A stretch of DNA of 9,350 nucleotides from Flavobacteriaceae bacterium (GTDB taxonomy: Bacteria > Bacteroidota > Bacteroidia > Flavobacteriales > Flavobacteriaceae): NCBI GenBank assembly GCA_030694835.1, contig JAUYUF010000281.1, positions 1-9,350 on the forward strand. The letters are read 5' to 3'. Below the pieces are notes generated by a model. That model saw only the letters and a program-made list of their open reading frames with translations, made no database searches and was not told the DNA's origin. Within the stretch, counting starts at the first letter, position 1. Each line of letters begins with the position of its first letter. Positions 1-7,713 of this stretch are shown here, piece after piece. A program made the position numbers and the translations under genes.

Positions 1-1
1 T

Positions 2-529
2 ATCAAAAAAACAACTGCTAGTGATTCTGCAATTTTATTAAATTATGCAAGTAAAGTAGTTATTGTACCTGGATATGGATTAGCAGTAGCTCAAGCTCAA
101 CATGTAATTCATGAACTTGAATTACTATTAACTAAAAAAGGTGTTGATGTTTCTTACGCAATTCATCCAGTTGCTGGTCGTATGCCTGGTCATATGAACG
201 TTTTATTAGCTGAAAGTAATGTAGATTATGGAAAGTTAATCGAAATGGATGATATTAATCCTCAATTTCCTAATACTGATGTAGTATTGGTAGTTGGCGC
301 AAATGACGTAGTAAATCCTGCTGCTCATAACGATCCTTCAAGTCCGATATACGGAATGCCGATTTTAGATGTAGAAAATGCTAAACATATTATTGTAAAC
401 AAACGTAGTATGAATGCAGGATATGCAGGAATTGAAAATGAATTATTTTTCAATCAAAAAACTTCTATGCTTTTTGGAGATGCAAAAAGCGCATTAACTG
501 AATTAGTTAGTGAACTAAAAAATATGTAA
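2..529 (+). CDS. pntB: NAD(P) transhydrogenase subunit beta, C-terminal part (5' end outside window)
   Basis: PntB is the membrane subunit of the proton-translocating NAD(P) transhydrogenase, which uses the proton motive force to move hydride from NADH to NADP+. Only the last 175 residues are here, corresponding to the cytoplasmic NADP(H)-binding domain III. The visible motifs are a Rossmann dinucleotide loop VPGYGLAVAQAQ (fragment residues 22-33), HPVAGRMPGHMNVLLAE (55-71), the highly characteristic GANDVVNPAA (99-108), SPIYGMPILDV (114-124), KRSMNAGYAG (134-143) and MLFGDAK (156-162). These match the family closely and the end is normal, so the gene looks intact as far as can be seen. The reading frame is open from base 2; the ATG at 182 is internal. 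The alpha subunit gene(s) are expected upstream, outside the window. A hairpin terminator follows 23 bp after the stop. Confidence 0.95.
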   Translation: MKKTTASDSAILLNYASKVVIVPGYGLAVAQAQHVIHELELLLTKKGVDVSYAIHPVAGRMPGHMNVLLAESNVDYGKLIEMDDINPQFPNTDVVLVVGANDVVNPAAHNDPSSPIYGMPILDVENAKHIIVNKRSMNAGYAGIENELFFNQKTSMLFGDAKSALTELVSELKNM

Positions 530-552
530 TATTTATTATAATATTAAATTCT

Positions 553-581
553 AAGGAGCTATTTATATAGCTCCTTTTTTT
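553..581 (+). terminator. Rho-independent terminator after pntB
   Basis: A perfect 10-bp stem pairs 553-562 (AAGGAGCTAT) with 567-576 (ATAGCTCCTT) around a TTAT loop. It runs straight into seven Ts (575-581). It lies 23 bp after the pntB stop and ends the transhydrogenase transcript before the sigma-factor operon. Confidence 0.9.
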
Positions 582-602
582 GTTTAATAATGAATTTTTA
601 AG

Positions 603-637
603 TTGATTATATTCCACTTACATCCAAATACTTTTTG
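603..637 (+). promoter_or_regulatory. Weak candidate promoter of the sigma-factor operon
   Basis: TTG at 603-605 is followed, 23 bp later, by TACTTTTTG (629-637). This resembles the Bacteroidota -33/-7 pattern TTG and TAnnTTTG, but has one extra base inside the -7 element. It lies after the pntB terminator and about 58 bp before the GTG start at 696. The imperfect element means the assignment is tentative. The operon may instead use a different sigma factor, possibly its own product. Confidence 0.3.
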
Positions 638-695
638 ATATCAATTTAAACCTTCTTATCTTTTCAAAGTCTAAAAAAGTATTATTCCAAAAGAT

Positions 696-1238
696 GTGAC
701 AAACGAAGAAACTTTAATATTAAATCTTAAAAATCCGCTAACTCAAGAACGTGCTTTTATAGAGTTAATGAGTTTATATAAAGAGCGGCTTTATTGGCAC
801 ATCCGTAAAATTGTATTAAATCATGATGATGCAGACGATGTTTTGCAAAATACATTTATAAAAGTTTACAAAAATATTGATTCTTTTAAGGAAGAAAGCA
901 AACTTTATTCATGGATTTATAGAATTGCAACAAACGAATCTATTACTTTCATTAACAAAAGAGCAAAAGAAAATCATTTAGATATTGCTGATTTACATGA
1001 TAAAATGGCAAATGATTTATATAATGATCCATTATTTGAAGGCGATGAAATTCAGTTAATTCTTCAAAAAGCTGTTGCAACTTTACCTCAAAAACAGCAA
1101 TTAGTTTTTAAAATGAAGTATTTTGATGAAATGAAATATCAAGAAATATCAGAAATTTTAGAAACTTCTGTGGGTGCATTAAAAGCATCTTATTTTCATG
1201 CAGTTAAAAAAATAGAAGAAATAATAAGCTCACATTAA
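696..1238 (+). CDS. ECF-type RNA polymerase sigma factor (sigma-70 family, RpoE-like)
   Basis: This 180-residue protein directs RNA polymerase to an alternative set of promoters. Region sigma-2 is seen at about residues 20-90, with DDADDVLQNTFIKVYKN (44-60, core-polymerase binding) and a -10-melting segment containing KLYSWIYRIATNE (69-81). Region sigma-4 is at about 121-176, with LPQKQQLVFKMKYFDEMKYQEIS leading into a helix-turn-helix (YQEISEILETSVGALKASYF, 148-167). There is no sigma-1.1 or sigma-3, which is the ECF architecture. The start is GTG at 696. An in-frame TAA at 672-674 bars any longer form, and the next ATG (codon 25) would cut into sigma-2. The ATG at 694 is followed at once by TGA. 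The gene is first of three in an operon with a membrane protein and a secreted protein, so its activity is probably controlled by an envelope signal. That control is inference; the target regulon cannot be seen. Confidence 0.93.
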   Translation: MTNEETLILNLKNPLTQERAFIELMSLYKERLYWHIRKIVLNHDDADDVLQNTFIKVYKNIDSFKEESKLYSWIYRIATNESITFINKRAKENHLDIADLHDKMANDLYNDPLFEGDEIQLILQKAVATLPQKQQLVFKMKYFDEMKYQEISEILETSVGALKASYFHAVKKIEEIISSH

Positions 1239-1271
1239 ACTATTTATCATAAAAAGAGTCTAAACAAAAGA

Positions 1272-1913
1272 ATGAAAAAAGACGAAATGAAAAATATTGC
1301 TCCGAATTTATCTGCTTTAAAAGTAAAGCCAGAAGCGTTTATATTACCTGATGGAGCATTAAATGATATTGAGATTTCTGTTTTATCAGAACTTTTAGAA
1401 TCCAAATTAAAATCGAAAATTGGAACAATAAATCCATTTAAAGTTAATGAAACTTATTTTGAGAATTTTGAGGATTCAATTTCTAATTCTTTAGAAAATA
1501 GAAATACTAAATCTGTAAAAACTACCCTCAAAGTACCTGATTATTATTTCGAAAACTTTGAACAAAAGGTATTATTAAAACTTAAAAATACAACTGAGAA
1601 TAAAGAAGTAAAGGTAATTTCTTTACGATCTCGTATTATAAAAATATCAGCAACTATAGCCGTTGCTGCTTCTTTAGCTATATTTTTTATCTTTAATCAA
1701 CAACAAACTGATGATATATCATTTGATTCTTTAGCTTTATCTGAAATTGAAGAATGGATTAATCAAGATCAATTAGATTTAGATGCCTATCAAATTGCAT
1801 CTGTTTATACTGAAACCAAGCTTCAATCAAATTTATTAAACTCAACAATTAACGAAGATGAATTAGAAGAATTTTTAAAGAATGAAAACATTAATGAATT
1901 AATATACGAATAA
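1272..1913 (+). CDS. Single-span membrane protein, putative anti-sigma factor
   Basis: The protein has 213 residues: a long polar N-terminal part, one hydrophobic span at about 122-141 (IIKISATIAVAASLAIFFIF) preceded by basic residues (RSR, 119-121), and an acidic C-terminal tail rich in E, D and N (about 142-213). The basic flank predicts a cytoplasmic N-terminus and a periplasmic C-terminus, the topology of an anti-sigma factor. There is no HxxxCxxC zinc-binding (ZAS) motif. Instead, the N-terminal part holds three copies of a short pattern F-x-[VL]-[PN]-[DE]-x-[YA]-[FL]-[EN]-x-[FI]-E at about residues 23-34, 56-67 and 86-97; two copies share YFENFE exactly. The gene lies 33 bp after the sigma-factor gene and one base before the next gene, so it is very likely co-transcribed and translationally coupled downstream. 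The anti-sigma role is inferred from position and topology, since I recognise no named domain. Confidence 0.75.
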   Translation: MKKDEMKNIAPNLSALKVKPEAFILPDGALNDIEISVLSELLESKLKSKIGTINPFKVNETYFENFEDSISNSLENRNTKSVKTTLKVPDYYFENFEQKVLLKLKNTTENKEVKVISLRSRIIKISATIAVAASLAIFFIFNQQQTDDISFDSLALSEIEEWINQDQLDLDAYQIASVYTETKLQSNLLNSTINEDELEEFLKNENINELIYE

Positions 1914-1914
1914 A

Positions 1915-2382
1915 ATGAACCTAAAATTATCCATATTATCAGTTTTATTTATTTTACAAGCATTTTATATAAATGCACAAAATACTGATAACGAAAATAT
2001 TAAAGCACTTAAAGTTGCTTTTATTACTGAACAATTAACATTAACTACGAGTGAAGCTGAAAAATTTTGGCCGATATATAATTATTATACTGGAAAAGAA
2101 TATAATCTTAAAATAATTGAAATAAGAAAGTTACGTCATCAAATAAAAGCAAAAGGAGGAATTGATGCTATTTCAGATAATGAAGCAGATCTTATTCTGA
2201 AGCGATTAATAGAAATTGAAAATGAAATTGCTTCTATCAAAAATGAAATGAATCAAAAATTAAAACCAATCTTAAGTTCTAAAAAATTAATAAAACTTCA
2301 AATTGCTGAATTTGAATTTAACAGAAAAGTATTAGAAGAACTTCGAAAAAAACGGATGGAACGTTTTAGAAATAATCAATAA
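1915..2382 (+). CDS. Secreted Spy/CpxP-like helical protein, putative sensor of the ECF sigma system
   Basis: This 155-residue protein starts with a Sec signal peptide (about residues 1-21, a hydrophobic stretch ending YINA, with likely cleavage before Q22). The mature part is predicted to be almost entirely helical and highly charged. It contains LTLTTSEAEKFWPIYNYY (41-58), which resembles the LTxxE/Q repeat region of Spy/CpxP periplasmic chaperones, then a heptad-like stretch rich in E, K, I and L (about 63-150) ending in a basic tail. In flavobacteria, proteins of this type next to ECF genes are commonly labelled as sensors of the sigma factor; I recall this but could not check it. The ATG at 1915 follows the stop of the preceding gene by one base (TAAaATG), so translation is probably coupled. 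By analogy with CpxP it may bind misfolded envelope proteins or the periplasmic tail of the membrane partner; this is inference. Confidence 0.8.
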   Translation: MNLKLSILSVLFILQAFYINAQNTDNENIKALKVAFITEQLTLTTSEAEKFWPIYNYYTGKEYNLKIIEIRKLRHQIKAKGGIDAISDNEADLILKRLIEIENEIASIKNEMNQKLKPILSSKKLIKLQIAEFEFNRKVLEELRKKRMERFRNNQ

Positions 2383-2387
2383 ATAAA

Positions 2388-2407
2388 AAGGAGGCAATTG
2401 CCTCCTT
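2388..2407. terminator. Bidirectional terminator shared by the sigma operon and the ABC-F gene
   Basis: AAGGAGGCAATTGCCTCCTT is a perfect 20-bp palindrome between convergent genes whose stops are only 30 bp apart. On the minus strand it ends in five Ts (complement of 2385-2389) and should terminate the ABC-F transcript well. On the plus strand the tail is TTCTTATTT, a weaker but still T-rich track. With no loop bases, the hairpin must open a few central pairs. Confidence 0.85.
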
Positions 2408-2412
2408 CTTAT

Positions 2413-4038
<1,626 letters not shown>

Positions 4039-4056
4039 TTATTTTTTAAATTTTTG

Positions 4057-4064
4057 CAAAGGTA
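4057..4064 (-). promoter_or_regulatory. -7 promoter element of the ABC-F gene
   Basis: The minus strand reads TACCTTTG, an exact match to the Bacteroidota -7 consensus TAnnTTTG, 21 bp before the ATG at 4035. This would give a short leader of roughly 15 nt. I see no clear TTG -33 element at the usual distance. Confidence 0.6.
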
Positions 4065-4191
4065 CAAATTTAAATTTCTATTCATTACAGAAATATATTC
4101 TAACCTAGAAACATTATTTATACTTATATATGAAGCTCTATATGCTTCTTATTTTTAACAACACATTAACAACAAAAGAACTTGATAATTG

Positions 4192-4199
4192 TATATTTG
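4192..4199 (+). promoter_or_regulatory. -7 promoter element of the thioredoxin-like lipoprotein gene
   Basis: TATATTTG matches TAnnTTTG exactly and lies 23 bp before the ATG at 4223. Transcription from it would begin near 4204-4206. That is downstream of the earlier in-frame ATG at 4130 and supports 4223 as the real start. The -33 region has only a TTA (4166-4168, 23 bp away). Confidence 0.5.
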
Positions 4200-4222
4200 T
4201 TTGTCAAATTTTACCCACATTT

Positions 4223-5608
4223 ATGCTAACAATAAGAAATGTTTTGGTCGTTTTAATATTAACAACTATTTTTGGTTGTAACCAAACACCTCAAAATTCT
4301 TTAACTTATTTTGGTGGTCAAATTATCAATCCAAAGGGAAATTATGTTTACTTAGAAAAAAATGGTAAAACAGTTGATTCAACCTTATTAGATGATAATC
4401 ATAAATTTTTGATGAAATTTAATTTAGAAAATGAAGGATTATTTTATTTTAAACATGGTAATGAATTTCAATATTTATATTTACAACCCAATGATAGTGT
4501 ATTAGTAAGACTCAATACTTGGGACTTTGATGAATCTATCGTATTTTCCGGAAAAGGAGCTGAAAAAAATAATTTATTAATCAATCTGTTTATTATCAAT
4601 GAGTTAGAAGATGAAAATTTCTATCCTTTTTATCAATTAGATTCTAAAACTTTTAGCAAGAAAATAGATTCTGCCATTTCTTCAAAAGAAAAACTATTAT
4701 TTAAATTTAAAAAATCTAATCAAAATATTTCCGAAGGTTTTTTGAATTTAGCCAATGCTAATATTTATTTACCTACTTTTAGGAAAAAAGAAAATTATGC
4801 ATATGGTCATAAAAAGTTATTAAACTTACCCAATTTTACTTTAAATGACAATCAATTTTATAAGTATCGAAAAAAAATTAATTTAAATGATACAACATTA
4901 ATTCAACATCACTCATATCAAAATTATCTTAATAGTTTAATTTACAATAAGACCTCTTTAATTAAGGATAAGGATTCTTTAAATCAGAATTTCTCATTAA
5001 TTGCTCTCAAATTAATTGATGAACAATTTAATAATAATGCTATTAAAAATTTATTATTAAAGCAAACTATAATGGAGAGTTTCTTAAAAGACTCTAATTG
5101 TAAATTTGAAGAAGATGAATTAGGATATTACAATAAAAAATCTAGCAATAAAGATGATCTAAGAAGAATTTCAAAATTATACGACGACTCTAATTCTCTT
5201 ACCAATAATGAATTATTTAAAGATTTTGTAATAATTGATCATCAAAATCGATTAAAATACATCAACTCTCTTATTTTAAATAGAAATACAGTAATCTATT
5301 TTTGGTCTCCAGACTCAATGTCTGAAGAGTATCTCATTTCTAGAATTAATTTTTTAGAAACTCATTACCCTTCTATTCTTTTCATTGGCATTAATACAAA
5401 TTCTAGTCAGGCTTCAATTAATAAAACAATGAGGTTACCTTTAAAAAATCAATTTTTCCTACCAGATAATAGCTTTGGTAAAAAACATATTAGCAGCAAT
5501 TTCCCTAGAACAATTCTTATAAATAGTAACGGAATTGTAGAAAACAGTTTTACTTTTTTAGCTTCAAAACACTTTAATCATCTAATAGTAGATTTAGAAA
5601 AAAAGTAA
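4223..5608 (+). CDS. Lipoprotein with a thioredoxin-like C-terminal domain lacking the CxxC
   Basis: The start at 4223 gives 461 residues and places a lipoprotein signal peptide at the N-terminus: MLTIRNVLVVLILTTIFGC, with the lipidated cysteine at residue 19. The upstream ATG at 4130 would add 31 residues that look like untranslated leader and would bury the signal. Residues about 25-115 form a beta-rich segment (GGQIINPKGNYVYLEKNGK, then TVDSTL and LYLQPNDSVLVRL) that resembles the DUF4369 domain found before thioredoxin domains in Bacteroidota. The middle (about 120-350) is helical, rich in N and K, and unrecognised. The end (about 355-461) resembles a TlpA-type thioredoxin fold: VIYFWSPDSMSE (357-368), FIGINTNS, and NFPRTILINSNGIV (427-440) with the cis-Pro at 428. 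The redox CxxC is replaced by Ser365 and Glu368, so disulfide reductase activity is unlikely. It is expected to be anchored on the periplasmic side of an envelope membrane. The function is unknown, and the fold assignment is moderately sure. Confidence 0.8.
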   Translation: MLTIRNVLVVLILTTIFGCNQTPQNSLTYFGGQIINPKGNYVYLEKNGKTVDSTLLDDNHKFLMKFNLENEGLFYFKHGNEFQYLYLQPNDSVLVRLNTWDFDESIVFSGKGAEKNNLLINLFIINELEDENFYPFYQLDSKTFSKKIDSAISSKEKLLFKFKKSNQNISEGFLNLANANIYLPTFRKKENYAYGHKKLLNLPNFTLNDNQFYKYRKKINLNDTTLIQHHSYQNYLNSLIYNKTSLIKDKDSLNQNFSLIALKLIDEQFNNNAIKNLLLKQTIMESFLKDSNCKFEEDELGYYNKKSSNKDDLRRISKLYDDSNSLTNNELFKDFVIIDHQNRLKYINSLILNRNTVIYFWSPDSMSEEYLISRINFLETHYPSILFIGINTNSSQASINKTMRLPLKNQFFLPDNSFGKKHISSNFPRTILINSNGIVENSFTFLASKHFNHLIVDLEKK

Positions 5609-5637
5609 TATACTCTTACTGTTCAGAAAATAAGTCG

Positions 5638-5645
5638 TAAATTTG
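5638..5645 (+). promoter_or_regulatory. -7 promoter element of the DEAD-box helicase gene
   Basis: TAAATTTG matches TAnnTTTG exactly. It would start a transcript near 5650 with a leader of about 55 nt before the ATG at 5705. A TTACTG (5616-5621) lies at the place of the -33 element. No clear terminator is seen after the preceding lipoprotein gene, so some read-through transcription into the helicase is also possible. Confidence 0.55.
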
Positions 5646-5704
5646 CAAACTTTATAATGTTAAAGTTACTTTTTTATAAGTATTTGTTAATCTATTAATT
5701 ATAC

Positions 5705-7225
5705 ATGATCAATTTTACAGAGTTTTCACTCAAACCAGAAATTTTAAAGGCTTTAGCTGAATTAGGATATGTTAGTCCAACACCTATTCAGGAGAAAGCA
5801 ATTCCGCAACTTTTAGAATCTAATCAAGATTTAAAAGCATTTGCACAAACCGGCACCGGAAAAACTGCCGCATTTAGTTTACCAATATTGCAAAATATTG
5901 ATTTACAAAACACAAAAACACAAGCCATTATTTTGGCTCCTACACGAGAATTAGCTATTCAAATCACTAAAAATATTGAAGAATATGCTAAATTTTTACC
6001 AAATTTTAGAGCTTTAACCATTTATGGTGGAGCAAGTATTGATACTCAAATTCGAGGCCTTAAAAGAGGTGCTCAAATATTAGTTGGAACACCAGGAAGA
6101 ACAGTTGATTTAATTAAAAGAAGACAGATTGATTTATCTCAAATTAAATGGTTGGTTCTTGATGAAGCTGATGAAATGTTAAATATGGGTTTCAAAGATG
6201 AACTAGACCGAATTTTAGAAGAAACACCAAAAGAAAAACAAACCTTACTGTTCTCAGCAACTTTCCCACAGGAAGTACACAATATTGCTAAGAATTATAT
6301 GAATAAACCACTTGAAATAAGCGCAGGAAAAGTAAATGTTGGAACAGCAAATGTGAATCATGAATATTATGTAATTGCTGAAAAAAACAGATACGCTGCA
6401 CTTAAAAGAATTGCTGATGTGAATCCTGATATTTACGGAATTATTTTCTGTAGAACTAGAATGGAAACTCAAAATATTGCAGATTTATTAATTGCTGATG
6501 GCTATAGTGCAGATTCATTACATGGTGATTTATCACAAAATCAACGTGATTTAGTAATGCAAAAATTTAGAAATAAAACCATACAACTTCTTGTGGCTAC
6601 TGATGTTGCTGCTCGTGGATTAGATGTTAATGATTTAACACATGTTATCAATTATAAACTTCCAGATCAAGGTGAAGTATATACTCACAGAAGTGGTAGA
6701 ACTGGTAGAGCTGGAAAAACTGGATGTTCAGTTTCAATCATCAATATAAAAGAAGGAAGAAAAGTTCAAGATATCCAAAGAATTATCGGGAAGAAATTTG
6801 AACAAAAACAAATTCCACACGGTAAAGAAATTTGTGAAAAACAATTGTTTAAACTAATAGATAAAGTAAAAGCAGTTGAAGTAAATGATGATCAAATAGC
6901 TGAATATTTAGATGTTATTTATGAAAAATTAGCTTCCTTGGATAGAGAAGAATTAATCAAAAAATTTGTATCTATTGAGTTTAACTCATTCTTAAGTTAT
7001 TACGAAGATGCTGATGATTTAAACAAAACCACATCTTCACGTGATAAAGATTCTAGTAGAAATGCTAAATTCACTGACGAAAATTTCACGCGATATTTCA
7101 TCAACTTAGGGAAAAAAGACAATATCAATCCAGCAAAATTAATTGGAGTAATCAACGAACAAAATATTGCTAATAACCTAGAAATTGGTCAAATTGATAT
7201 TTTAGATTCATTCTCTTTTTTCTAA
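5705..7225 (+). CDS. DEAD-box RNA helicase, truncated by an in-frame TAA inside its DbpA-type RNA-binding domain
   Basis: The protein is an ATP-dependent RNA helicase of the DeaD/CsdA/DbpA group, which acts in ribosome assembly, RNA decay and cold adaptation. All core motifs are present: Q motif (F7, Q29), Walker A AQTGTGKT (47-54), Ia PTREL (79-83), GG (108-109), Ib TPGR (129-132), DEAD (153-156), SAT (184-186), IV IIFCRTR (246-252), V ATDVAARGLD (298-307) and VI HRSGRTGRAG (328-337). A helical segment follows, then the start of a DbpA RNA-binding domain (about 459-506, including FTRYFINLGKKDNINPAKLI and IGQIDILDSFSFF). TAA at 7223-7225 cuts this domain, yet the same frame stays open for 149 further codons that complete it and add a basic tail. 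The TAA sits where I recall related proteins having Glu (FSFFE), so GAA to TAA is the simplest change. The 506-residue product keeps the helicase core but probably has a misfolded RNA-binding domain. Confidence 0.92.
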   Translation: MINFTEFSLKPEILKALAELGYVSPTPIQEKAIPQLLESNQDLKAFAQTGTGKTAAFSLPILQNIDLQNTKTQAIILAPTRELAIQITKNIEEYAKFLPNFRALTIYGGASIDTQIRGLKRGAQILVGTPGRTVDLIKRRQIDLSQIKWLVLDEADEMLNMGFKDELDRILEETPKEKQTLLFSATFPQEVHNIAKNYMNKPLEISAGKVNVGTANVNHEYYVIAEKNRYAALKRIADVNPDIYGIIFCRTRMETQNIADLLIADGYSADSLHGDLSQNQRDLVMQKFRNKTIQLLVATDVAARGLDVNDLTHVINYKLPDQGEVYTHRSGRTGRAGKTGCSVSIINIKEGRKVQDIQRIIGKKFEQKQIPHGKEICEKQLFKLIDKVKAVEVNDDQIAEYLDVIYEKLASLDREELIKKFVSIEFNSFLSYYEDADDLNKTTSSRDKDSSRNAKFTDENFTRYFINLGKKDNINPAKLIGVINEQNIANNLEIGQIDILDSFSFF

Positions 7226-7675
7226 GCTGATAAAGAACATACCGAAGATACTTTAAGTAAATTAAATAACGCTACTTTCAACGGAAGAAGAATCAATGTT
7301 GAAATTACAACGACTCCTAAGAAAAGTAGAAGCGATAGAGGCGGTTCTGGCAGTAGAGATAGAGGACGAAGAGATGGTAAAATACTTCATAATAAAACCA
7401 ATTTTTCAGGAGACAGAGATCGCAGTGGCGATAAACCAAATTTCTCTGATGAACGAAAAAGCGGTGGAGACAGAGATCGCGGAAGTTATAAACCTAAGTT
7501 CTCTAGCGAAAGAAAAAGTAGTGATGATAAACCTAGTTTCTCTCGTGAAAGAAGTCGCGGAAGTGATAAACCTAGATTTTTAAGTGATAGAAAACCAAGT
7601 GGTGACAGAAATCAAGGTGATGGTAACAAAGAAAGCAATCGTGTAGGTTTTAGAAGTAGAAAACCTAAGAGTTAA
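7226..7675 (+). pseudogene. In-frame remainder of the DEAD-box helicase gene beyond the nonsense codon
   Basis: These 149 codons continue the helicase frame with no further stop until TAA at 7673-7675. The first part, with DTLSKLNNATFNGRRINVEIT (helix, then a final strand), completes the DbpA-type RNA-binding domain. The rest is a disordered, strongly basic tail rich in R, S, G, K and D with repeated KPxFS units. I find no in-frame ATG, GTG or TTG in this stretch, so it is unlikely to be translated independently. It would be expressed only by read-through of the TAA, or if the TAA is a sequencing error. The sense frame is well preserved, so the nonsense change must be recent, read through, or artefactual. 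An ATG-started frame at 7296-7583 in another register is a shadow of this low-complexity DNA. Confidence 0.8.
7391..7619 (+). repeat. Degenerate KPxFS coding repeats in the helicase tail
   Basis: About five units of 13-19 residues follow the pattern [DY]-K-P-x-F-S-x-[ED]-R-[KS]-S: NKTNFSGDRDRSG, DKPNFSDERKSGG, YKPKFSSERKSSD, DKPSFSRERSRGS and DKPRFLSDRKPSG. They are basic and disordered, like the RNA-binding tails of other DEAD-box proteins. They lie beyond the TAA at 7223. Confidence 0.75.
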
Positions 7676-7683
7676 ATAACAAC

Positions 7684-7713
7684 AAAAAAGCGACCAAATT
7701 TGGTCGCTTTTTT
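7684..7713. terminator. Bidirectional terminator shared by the helicase and rocD
   Basis: A perfect 30-bp palindrome has the core GCGACCAAATTTGGTCGC (7690-7707), flanked by six As (7684-7689) and seven Ts (7708-7714). The A and T arms provide a U-tract on each strand, so it should terminate both convergent transcripts. It starts 8 bp after the original helicase stop (7675), and its T arm overlaps the rocD stop codon (7713-7715). Its place right after 7675 shows that the full-length helicase gene once ended there. Confidence 0.92.

Noticed and set aside
5594..5620. Possible hairpin AGTAA...TTACT after the lipoprotein gene
   Set aside because: The stem has only five AT-rich pairs and no following T run, so it is not a convincing terminator.
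6254..6472. 72-codon open frame on the minus strand inside the helicase gene
   Set aside because: It lies wholly within the well-supported DEAD-box coding sequence and encodes a composition (S, I, F, C rich) typical of antisense shadow frames in AT-rich genes.
7216..7221. Run of six Ts just before the helicase stop as a programmed frameshift or indel site
   Set aside because: The downstream coding continues in the original register, so a frameshift here would destroy rather than restore the tail; only a substitution or read-through fits.
7296..7583. 95-codon plus-strand frame with E/V/A-rich repeats
   Set aside because: It is an off-register reading of the helicase tail; the in-frame reading gives the DbpA domain end and the KPxFS tail, which is far more convincing.
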